Shown: piece by piece, positions 1 to 11,200 of the stretch
Layout of the letters: each line of letters begins with the position of its first letter
Numbering within the stretch: the first letter of the stretch is position 1
Source of the DNA: Ascidia mentula
Lineage: Eukaryota > Chordata > Ascidiacea > Phlebobranchia > Ascidiidae
NCBI GenBank assembly: GCA_947561715.1
Contig: OX387205.1
Span: forward strand, 8,437,001-8,501,000
Length of the DNA: 64,000 nucleotides
Direction: 5' to 3'
Position numbers and translations under genes: made by a program
The notes under the pieces: model-generated
Database searches by the model: none
The model's input: the letters and a program-made list of their open reading frames with translations, nothing else
What the model was told of the DNA's origin: nothing

Positions 1-1306
1 TTTGTGTGCAAAAAGTTTCATTTTTAGAGTTTTTATTTTGAAATCTTAAATTTTTATTGTTTTCATATATATATGTATGCATTTTACATTTTTCAAATCA
101 AACACTGTTGTGTCTCCAGTTGCCCGTCAAAATCCCTAAAAAAAAAACAATAAAATATTGTGTTGTTTTTAACATATCGGTAATTTTAGCGAAAATAAAA
201 GTACTACACTAACAAGAAACACCAAGAACACGTGCATTTCATTTCAGTGGATCACGTTCCTTTTTTAGAATTTACGTGCTCCGCAACACTGCACAAAAGC
301 TTAGCATACATACACCCTGAAGTTATAAAGGTAATGTATATTATGTGACTATTAAAACTTGTTTCAAATTTAATAATTGTGGCATTCAACGCATAGCGCA
401 AAAGATGACAACGCTGCGTACTTCTAAATGTATTTCAAGAGTTTCGTTGGCCGGGTTTGCAGGATTTGTCTTGACCTAATTGCACATGACTTTGCAAGTG
501 TCAATGTTAAGGTTACAAACTTCGCGGGCTCGCCCTTTTTTGAGAATAAAAATGATTTTGTGCGCTATTTTACCTGAAAATACGTTGCACCAGGATTGCA
601 GACTACAATGAAACCTCGAAGCCAAATTCTTAGAATTCAGAGAATTTTTTTCAAAAAAGGCCAAACTTCCTATGATTATGATGTAAAATCAAAAATCGAC
701 CTCATATATAGCAGAAATTACACACTTTTTTAAATCACAAAAATAGAGAGTTTCCACCGATGAGTAGGCCTACTGAAAGTAACACCGGAAATTAACAAGA
801 AATCACTTTCAATTTATCAACATACATTTCCGTACTATATATAAAAAGCCCAGAATAAATCAAAATTTCAACGGCCACAATTTTTTAAGGACCACACTGT
901 TTCAAAAAAGGCCAGATCAGCGAAAATGGGGCCAATCTTGGCAACCCTGCGCTGCGCTGCGTTGCAAGTCATAAAAAAAGATTATTATGACGTCACATTA
1001 AGGCACACGCTTGGTGCAATTTCTCCTTGGCGACATCACAGTTCAGTTCAATCATTGAACTTCAATGCCTACGTGATATGCTGCAACTATCATCATTTTG
1101 TTGGTTGTAGTTAATTGTGCTTGACTGCTTGTCGGTTAGTTTAATATAACACGCAACAGCTTGTTTGGCAGCAAATAGTGACAAGTTTGACTTTGCATGA
1201 AGAAACTGGTGAAAACATTAAGGTTAAATTTGTGGTGTTGATGCAAGTTAAAGTCATCTTTAATTTACAGATTTTTGTACATATTACTGTACACTGTTGA
1301 TTTGTA
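1..1306. other. Left-end non-coding flank of ABHD18
   Basis: I recognise no coding exon here. The stretch is AT-rich with short ORFs only. A TATA-like run lies near 835-847 and a CRE palindrome TGACGTCA near 988. An unpaired 3' splice site (pyrimidine-rich stretch ending in acag at about 1269) sits 37 bases before the ABHD18 start codon. It could accept either a 5'-UTR intron or a trans-spliced leader, as is common in ascidians; that is inference. Confidence 0.4.
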
Positions 1307-2861
1307 ATGTCTGGTCTGAGCAAAATTGACTTATTTTATCGCAAGTTGGTTTTGACCAAGTTCTACACTGAAGGATGGGGCAAGCCAGAAGACTTGAAAG
1401 AAATTTTGAAATTGCACAAACTGATTTCCAATCGTGGCACTTGTTCAAAGTTGGTTAACCCTCACCATGAAATAAAAATTGACAAGGAAATAAAGTCAAG
1501 TAACTACACTCTCATTAAAGGCCACTTTACAACCCCTGTAATGGAAATTATACCGAAGCTTGTTCCAAGTTCAATACAAACAGCGTATTTTGAATTAGTT
1601 CTTCCTAGAGATGATAAATTAAAAACTTCTCAACCAAAACCAGCTTGCATTCACATGGCAGGAACTGGTGACCATGGATTCAGCAGAAGGAGAGAGCTTC
1701 TTGCCAAGCCATTGTTAAGCTCTGGAATTACTTCTCTTCTTCTAGAAAATCCTTTTTATGGCGTAAGGAAACCAAAACAACAGTGGCGTTCTGGACTTTT
1801 GAAAGTTAGTGACTTATTTGTTATGGGTTCTTGCCTCATTTTAGAGGCACAAGTTCTGCTTCATTGGCTGAAGAAACTAGGGTATGGGCCACTTGGACTC
1901 ACTGGAATCTCTATGGGTGGGCACATGGCATCACTTGCCGCAACCAACTGGCCAGAGCCCCTGGCCCTTATTCCTTGTATGTCTTGGACATCAGCGTCTG
2001 TTGTATGGACAGACGGTGTGTTGAGTAAAGCAGTACCTTGGAGGGTCCTAGAGTCCGAATATGCATCAAATCCCCAATATGAGCAGGAGATACTTGGCCT
2101 TCTGGACGGTATTGACTCATACCAGCTTGGCAAAACTTTTGGATTCAAATCAGATTTAAACATAGGTATTATTATTATTAACCAAATTAACATTGCTGCA
2201 ATACTTTGTGGTATTAATTTCTACAGAAAAATCTGAGGTACATCCTGAAATGAGTCCAAAAATGGTGGACAGTGGAAGGCGACAGCGCGAGGCAATTCAA
2301 TTTATGAGAGGTGTAATGGACCAAGTAACCCATCTTGGCAATTTCTCTGTACCCGTTGACCCATCTGCAGTGACGTTTGTTTTAGCCAAGGGTGATGCTT
2401 ATTTTCCTCGTTCCTTTGTGAAGCCAATGGATGAAATCTGGCCTGGATGCCAGGTACCACAATGCTGGGGTTTTTATACTAAAGCAAAACATGCATTAGG
2501 AACAAAAACAAAAGAAAATAAATTTTAGTGAGCATGTAGATGTATAGTAATTTCCCAATTTTTTTTTTGAAAATTGAATGTTGTTTGTCTTAAACATTCT
2601 ATTTTTCAGGTGAGAGAGTTCGATGCGGGCCATGTTGCAGGAATATTGATTCATTATCCAAATTTCGTTCAAGCCATCATTGATACCTTTACTAGGGTTT
2701 TAGTAAAGCAAGAAAAGTTGAGTGAACAAAATGGCGACCCAAAAAACACCTTACCTCCAATTTACAGGCACATGTTGACGCAAGTGCAACACAAACCATC
2801 AAAACTTACCCTGCCCTTGTCCATGTCAGTTTGGCTAAAAGCATTTGCCTTGAAATCTTGA
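1307..2861 (+). CDS. ABHD18: ABHD18, alpha/beta-hydrolase domain protein (DUF2048)
   Basis: Three exons, 1307-2165, 2227-2453 and 2610-2861, joined by GT-AG introns with matching phases, give 445 residues. The protein opens MSGLSKIDLFYRKL, as the family does (short N-terminus, FYRKLVLTKFYTEGWG). It carries HMAGTGDHGF, then LLHWLKKLGYGPLGLTGISMGG with the nucleophile elbow G-I-S-M-G (Ser202). The probable acid is Asp343 (AKGDAYFPR) and the probable base His370 (DAGHV), so the catalytic triad looks complete. ABHD18 is conserved in animals; family knowledge suggests a lipid-related serine hydrolase, and the substrate is not shown by the sequence. The length is close to vertebrate ABHD18, and the poorly conserved mid-protein insert is short here. 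The first ATG of the open frame was taken as the start because it matches the family N-terminus. Confidence in identity is high; exact exon ends rest on splice motifs. Confidence 0.92.
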
Positions 2862-5235
2862 AGTGTGACTTATTGTTTGTTTAAGAATGGTGTTATTCAA
2901 AGGCCTATTTGCGTTATGCAACTCTTGTGATCTTTTTGTTGTGGTGCTGCAGAAAAATATTTCTATTAACTGTGTATTCAACGTGTAACTTTTCTTCATA
3001 AACGATTTTTTGAGACTGTGACTAAAGATCTCCCATTTAATTTATATGCCAGTAACAAACTGCATTGTGTTTGGGTCCCGGAACCAGGAGTGACACGAAT
3101 AGTTTCCAAAGAGAGTTAGCGTAAAATAAGGGTGATTTCAAAAATATAAACCGGTTTGATGCGCAGGCTGGAAAAGAATATCCTTTCATATTTGTAGAAT
3201 GCTCGTCCGGAGTTTATTCTGAGAAATTTAAGTTAACACTTCCCCAGTTCAACTCGAGGTCGCTACAGCGGATATTTAGCTGAATTGTATCATTACACTT
3301 TGCACAAACCTGGGTAATTCGTTATCAAACGACCTGCAGAAATTACTATTCCACGTTTTGGCAAAAAGTCTGGGAAACGATCCAGAGAAAATTTTCCGAT
3401 CCTTTTCGATAAAAAGAATGCTTATGTTTCGTTCCTTGAGCAATCACTTGCATTATAATTATTGCGTAAGTATAAATTGGAACTGGTCAACATATTGTTC
3501 ACCTGGTGGTGAGATGGAGCAACTCGGAGTGTCACTTCAACATATCGAACAGCATCATTCCTCTTGGCCGCATAAAACAGCTCAAGGATAGCCTACAATA
3601 AGCCGATTACAATTAAAGGACTTCATTTTCCTTTTTCGGCTTACCTTTTTGTTTGCTTTTGCAGTTAATTGCTACTTTAATCTTTATTTAATTGCGAAGA
3701 GAAACTGAGACAACAAACATAACAAATATTTAAATCACATTTGTATGTTTTTCTACTCGGCAAAATTCATTATCTAAAAAATCGCGCCTTTACGTATTGG
3801 TTGTTTATAATATCTTTGCTATAGAGTACCGTGCTTTTTAACTATTGTATCAATTTCAACAAAAATATGTTTGAGTTTTCAGATTTAACGATGTGCAAGT
3901 TAGTGAGATGTTTTCCTTCCAGTGGTAATAACATGCTTTTTATCAAGCCGTCTCAAGTATAGTTTGCATTGCATATTAGGTATAAAAATAGTTTTAGGCT
4001 GTATTACGGTAGGTTTTCTCAAAGCAAATTCATATGGCCTACCAACCGCACAACCAGTTAAAAAAAGATGAACGTTCGTCAGAGGGTAGGCGTACATCAA
4101 GGCGAGGAATCTAAATTTATGGTGTTACATACTGATGATGCTACAGCTGAGGCATACGTTCTCGTAGGCGTCATACCATTATAAAACGTTCAGAAGTAGT
4201 TTCAACACTACCCAGGCCCATTTTGCGTTAGACAAGCACACCGACAATCATTTGTAATCAGAATAATGTTTCTCTATCATCCAATATTCATAGAAAATAT
4301 GTTACCGCGTAGTATACTATGACATTACACTACAACAGTTTGAACTAGGAGAAAAAATGTACAGTTATGGAAAAGTGTGTAGATATAGCCTATCATGTGC
4401 AGAGTTTATTTTCAACAAACAGAGTTTACGACAGGACCAAAATAAAACGAATGTTCGTCTATGGCAGAAAATTTAATTTACCAAGAAATCAGCTAGGTTA
4501 GACCAGAGTTAATAAAATAGTAAAAGGTTGCAGTATGACCACTCATGTGTAGAGAGTTTGTTATGGTTCTGACGCAAGATCACATGACTAAAGCGTCAGC
4601 TGTTTCGTCCACACGTAAAATCAATATGGTAGCTCACCCGCCGTTTCAAATATTGTTGTTAATCTTATATAGCGGCAATATTTTTTCTATTTAAAAAAAT
4701 TGTTTGCAAAATTTAGCACTAATGTAAAAGCTAGAGAGAAATTTGTTGTTAAAATAATTAAACTTCACGAACAAGTTAATGTGGTGACTGCAAATACGCC
4801 AAACCTATTTTTGTAACGCCGTGTATGGCAACGGGCGTTGCTTTATGTGCGGTCGTTGCGCTGTTTTATGTTTCCTTTTGTGTGAGCCATCGTTCAGACT
4901 GAAGTCAGCCTTGTTGTTAACGGAGTACATGCCTGACAACACTGCTCCATTTGACTTTCTGATGTTTTTCTTGTCAAATTATATTCATCTTTTGACAAAT
5001 TATAACAATTTTCAGTATGCAAACCGCACCATTGCTAAAGTTAATCATGTTTATAACCCAATATGTACTAGATATCATTATCTTACACACAGATAATCAA
5101 CAATCGTTATTTATATGTGAGAGTGCATGCTTCTGTTAATTGTACAGATACACTCAAAAAGTTTAGGCTGAGTAGTAGTTAGGAAGACAGCATATCACCA
5201 GTGCAAGGCAAGACGAAGGGTAACCGAAGGACAGT
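2862..5235. other. Intergenic region between ABHD18 and the metallophosphoesterase gene
   Basis: No supported exon. It holds the presumed 3' UTR of ABHD18, AT-rich DNA and scattered short ORFs (for example 3358-3591 and 4821-5096) that show no domain and no splice partners. The promoter and 5' UTR of the next gene should lie in the last few hundred bases. Confidence 0.35.
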
Positions 5236-8200
5236 ATGAAGGAACTTTGCAAAGGTAAGTGCATTCATTTTGTTTCTATTTATTCGGTGGCGAGATACAC
5301 CACCCTTAGCCTGTTACGCAACCATCATGTAATGGGTTTTTACTTCAATATTTAAAGAAGAATGTTTGTTCCAGCTTGACATTGATTTGACTGAGCTTGT
5401 GCAGATTTGCTATGTTGTCGCCGTCGCACCAATCGTATGTTAACAATTCTGTGTGCTTTTGCATTCTGCGAGGTTGTAAACCAATTTAAATACCCAATTG
5501 GCCAATCCTGCAAATCATTCCGGATTTGGTGGTGCTAATCGCACTAAATGTTTATGAACCAATATCATGCGTCGTTTTCCTGAAAATGTTGTGTACACTG
5601 CAGTTATAAACTTGCAATGCATAAAAAATAGTTTACGATCTTATTACACGGACATATTTGTTGTTGTTATGCCGCCGTTGAGTGCCTGAACAGTAACCTA
5701 TTGCAAAGCAAGGTCATGGAAGTTCAATATCAAGGTCCAGTCGCCGGTACCTGGCAATCAATCGGCGATTCGGGGTTTCGTCGCCGAGCGTTGTTGCGCG
5801 TTCGCACACACTCGCACATGCACTCATAATGGACGTTGCCATTAGCGTCATAGTACAATACTCTCGTCTAGCGCTCCCACCTGTCCAGTATATATAGAAG
5901 CCAACGCTGACGGGCAATTTATTAGTCTGCAATGAATGAGTGTTTTATATTGACTTGGCCCGTGAGAAAAAATGTTTGACATAAAACCTGATGCCTTTCG
6001 TTAGCAATTGGGGCCGGATAAAAAATTTTAAACCTCATTTTTTTGTCTTCCTGGTTGAAGATTTTCGTAAACAATCCTAATTCGTTGCTTAAAATTTCTT
6101 TTTTGTTATACGGTTTCATAATTAATACGAAACAGCCTTCAATCGAAAATTGACAAGATTAACTTCCCTAGCTACTCGCCAACTTCGGGGATAAAATGTA
6201 CGGATGTTGACAGTTCACAATTGCCGATAAACCCAGTAATGCGTTAATGTAATTACGCAAATGGCAACGTAGCTCAGAAAACTACAGTAACATCTCTTAA
6301 TGTGACTAAAAAGGTCACCTGATTGCTCCTCTTGCGAACGTAGCCTACCGCGTAACAAGAACACTGTAACGACGCGTATATGAATAACATATAGACGTCA
6401 AGACCTGTCGTATTACGAGTTACTGCATCATAGACTTCGTCCGAAGGCTCAACTACAAACTGCTGCTACCTGACTAATACACAAATTCTTGTAGAGACAA
6501 ACACAAAGTTGAGATTAAATCTTGTCATTGTATTGAAGTTATGTTCGTTTGTCGCATCACAATAGCAATAATGTAAAATAAATGACTTGTTCTCAATTAT
6601 GTGGAAAATGAAATATTTTCGTGTCCAAAGCTTTTTGTTTGGTGATGTAGCCCTGCAGTGTCTTTTTTTGTAAGTATGTTGATTATTGCTTACTCATAAA
6701 TTTTGACCCAAGTGTTTGTGTTAAGTGCCCTAGCGTTTCGGAACAAATATTTTCGTTGTGGTGATAGTAACTGCGGTAACTTTCAAACGTATTTTAATAT
6801 GATAGACATTTGTGCTTGTTGATGTGATAGGCGCTGTTGTTTTCATGTAATGCGTGGCCAAAGTAAAATGTTTTAAATATTTCTTATTTTTTGCTTAGAT
6901 GGAAGGAAAAACCTTGAAAATAGCGAACATTTCGAAGAACAGTTCTTAGGCGGCACAGAAGTCTATCAAGTTGAGAGCACTTGTCCAACCACAGAAGATT
7001 GTAACAATCACCACCAAATCCAACAAAATATCCACAGTTCGAAGAATCACGAAAATTTTGTCAAAAACTGCACCACAAAATCGGCACTCGACCATCAACT
7101 AAAAGCGGTTTTTCATCTTTGTCGTGTGGAGGAGAAGGCTTCCAAAAGAAAGCAGAGTCTTCGCACAAGAAGTAGCGGCAGTACTTCCATTGAACCTAAT
7201 CAGAGCAGGCTCCCAAAGAAAAACAGCAGCGACTCGTTGTCTTCGATTGGTAGCACAGCTGACGACGACGTGTATACTGAAAATGCCTGTAATTGTTTTC
7301 CCAAATTAACTTGTTGCAAAAAATCCACTACTTCGTGTACAAGGTAATTAAAAACTGCTCTTCTGTTTTATTTGTTTACTTATTGGCTTGGTTTAATTGA
7401 AAATATGGACATGATACCGTCAAATCCTTTCGGAAAGTTAGGTTTCCAACTTTGCTTTATGTTTTCAGTGCAAAGTTGATGGGCTGCACAACCAGCAAGA
7501 ACGCTGTCACACAACAGAGCGCCATCTCGCGGCAAGACAGTTCTGTGGATGACGATTCAGATGACAACAAACAAATAGCATCTACTGACAATGACGTGGG
7601 TCTTAAAACGGCCAGCAAAGCCGACCTTTTGGAGACCCAGCGACTCGCAATAACTGACGTAACCAGGGGTCTGGAGAAACGTTGGCTTAAGAGTCATTTT
7701 GACAAACAAAGTGAAAAGGAGGTGGCCAAGGACAGAGGAGGAAAACGGAGAAAAGGTGGAAAAAAGACCGTTTCAAGTTCCGACCTAGATGTATTGGCAC
7801 CGGAAAAGGTTGCTCCCGTTCAAGCTCTTCCACCTGGGGTAAGTTTTATTGTGTTCGTGGTGCCAACATGCTGACAATTAACTAAGCCCTGCATAGAGAA
7901 TCAAAAATAGATCATTGCAAATGATACCGCACTTTATAATACAATTACATAACTATCGAATTTTTTCAATTGATTTCTAACGCCAGATGATTCCGAAAAA
8001 CAAATTAGTTTTGGCTTTAAGAGGTAAAGAGAGTGCTTTGCTGTTTTGTATGGGTTTGGTTTAAGGGTTTAACCCACGTATCATCCCAGATCATGCAACA
8101 ACGTTGGTATCGGCTCGTACAACGCAAAAAAATGCACAAGGCAGTGTGGGCGGTTGTGATTAATGCGTTTTTTTGCGACGTCACGTCCTAATGGCAGTTT

Positions 8201-11200
8201 TAGTGACACAGTCATTTAAATTTCAATGGTATATAAGCTTGTTGTATCGCCGCCCACAATGACATGTGGAATTTTCGAAACCGCTATATTTATATTGAGC
8301 GTATAGGCAACGTCTAGTACCTGAAAGTATCGGCTTGTATTGATCAACGGTCATTTTGCATTATTCATTGCAAGCAAACTCTAGTCTCTACTAGGGTAAA
8401 ATCCCTTTGAGCTGAGCGTAGTTTCAATGAAACAATACTTTCGTATGCCCATGTATTAGGTGTGTACAATATTGTGCAACACGTGTTTTTGCAACCACGT
8501 TCTTGGCTTTAACTATCCCACAATCTACATCTCCAATAGTGCAGAACTGTCGATGTAAATGCCATCACTAGCAATTGGACTTGACAAAAAATATGACTTG
8601 GGCCAAACCCAAGTCCAATCTTGTTCAAACCCTAGCAACGAGTACAGCAAGCAAAACCACTTCTTGGCCAAGTGGTAAATCCCCGTCATCGAAAACTACT
8701 TCTCGCGACTATTGAACCCCGAGAGTCGTGTCTCGTCTTTTATGAGTCAGAGAGAGCAAACCATTGTGACTGAAATAGGTTCTCTTATGGGCGCAGTGCC
8801 AACAGGCGAACTTTGCAGGGTGAAAAACGCCAGCACCGCATTTACCCTTCAAGCGTACCTGGTGTATCCTGGTACGGCGTGTGTGTTTTAAGGTAACGCA
8901 CACTGTGGAATTCAGTCTGTGCGTGTTACCTACTTTGTGCAACTTGACCCACTGTAAACACGTGAAAGAACGTGAAAGGTTTTTGAATAGGACAAAATAC
9001 ACAGGGTTTTTGATTACATTGTTTCCATGTGCTCGGTGACTTGCGACACCGGTTTTGTACCAATGGACAATAACTTCATTACAACATAACTTATTATTTT
9101 TTTAAAATTCGGTTTAATTTAATGAAAATATTGATTTGTTTGCAAATGAGTAACTATCATACACTTTTCGGGTAGATGGAGAAATCGCAAATGCCTTGCG
9201 TGTAACTCGTTTTTAGAGGGTATCAAGTTAATAACATATACAGCTGTTAATGTTGTAAAAGCAATCCCACCCCTAAAAAAATTGTACGCTTTTGTAACCA
9301 AGCTTCATTACTTATATGAATTTGTTTAAAGCTAACTAACTATTTTACCGAAGTAAACATAATCAATTGAAACGTATTGCAAGGTTCGAAAACGTCTGAG
9401 CATTCTCCACTTCAACGACGTGTACGAAATTTCTGAGCGTAGCAAGGAACCAGTTGGAGGTGCGTCTCGATTTGCAACCGCTATCAACCAGCAAGCCGAG
9501 AGGATTATACGGGAAACTGGGGAACGCCCTCTCATAATATTCGGTGGAGATTGCCTTAACCCTTCCACGCTCAGTTGCGCCACCCAGGGAGAGCACATGA
9601 TTGAGGTTCTCAATTTGCTAAAGGTGAGTCTGAATGCTTGCTCGCAGACGTATTGTATTGCGTTTGTTGTATTTGACATTCGAGGTATTGTTATTCATGC
9701 TAACGTAAGAAGAGCGATTAATTATACTCGCTACACTGGTCGACGTTTGTTTGTCGCTTGCCGTGTAATGTTTCGTTACAAACATACAACCCATTAGGCC
9801 TTTCAAACACAATTCGGGCTGTTGGTTTGCAGATTGATTTGGCGGTGTTTGGCAACCACGAATTCGACTTCGGAGCGGAACACGCCACCAAGTGCATCAA
9901 GAAAATGGGATCGACGTGGTTGCTTAGCAACGTGATCGACCAGCTCACCGGGAAAAACTTAGCAGAAGGAAAAACTAAACATATGGTTGAGCACGCCGGA
10001 TTAAAAGTAAGCTAATGTGACAAAACAAGGCACTCGACCCATGACAGTTCCAAACCCGATAAAGAATACAATATAAGCTTGAATCTTTCCATTTAGATTG
10101 GCTTGCTTGGTTTGGTTGAGGAAGAATGGTTGGACACACTGGCAACCATGGATAAAGGTCACCTCGACTTTCAAGACTACGTTAAAAGAGGAAGAGAAAT
10201 TGCGGCCGAACTTAGAGTAAGTACAAGCTATGCTCTGTGATTTTGCGACCTCTAAAAATTACATGTTCATTATGCAGCAGTGTTTACTATTCATCTGTGT
10301 TGCTCATGTGACATCATCAGTCGGAATATGACAGAAAAATGTGAATAAATGTAGCTAATAATCCTTATTGATTCTCAGCTTTCCGAAATGTTATGATCAA
10401 TAGCAGATTTAAAGATGCCAATCTAGAACGTTGTTATCCGCAATAATCTTTAGTAGTGAAACTCATATTAGGTGCAAAAAACTATGATAATTTTCGTTTG
10501 GTATCATAAACTTATATTTTGACAAGCAAAGTGGAGCCAATAATATGACTTTGCTTATCTTAGGATTATTTTGACACGGGGCCTGACGGCACTATTGGTT
10601 GAGCTTTGCTTGGCCATGGTGTTCCCACCTTGTTTTCTCCGTAAGGTTGCACCTAGTTTGGTGCCCAACGGATGACGGTGTATAGTGGAAGTCATACAAA
10701 GTGGAAGTCTTTGCTTGGCCGTTTGGTCAGCAAAGTCGTCTGAAAGTCACACCAGCTGCACTGATGAGACCTTTAAGGTCGAAACAGTGGCCATCTGTCT
10801 GCAGCTTACACTATTACATTTTGATGTTATTGTTTTGTAGGAGGAAGGTGCAGATTTCGTAATAGCCCTCACTCATATGAGATGGCCGAATGACGAACGT
10901 CTAGCTCGTCTTGTCCCAGATATTGATCTCATATTGGGAGGTCATGATCATGACTACGGCGTCAAAGAAATTGACGGTAAATATCAATAATTGTACATTA
11001 AGTTACAAGCATAGGTTACCACATGAACTACTGGAAGATTGCTGATTTGTTACCAGCAATAGTATAGTTGATCTTATTAGATTTTTTGTGCCAACATGTG
11101 CGACAATTTGTACCTTTAAGATTTTATTTGCACAAGACACTGCTTATAAGCGAAATATATTTGCGTTCAATGGTTAATCGACTGACCTTAGCCTTCGTGA

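Noticed and set aside
4131..4170. Other CTGATGA words as further hammerheads (also near 39127 and 47610)
   Set aside because: None is followed by a GAAA box with a closing helix II.
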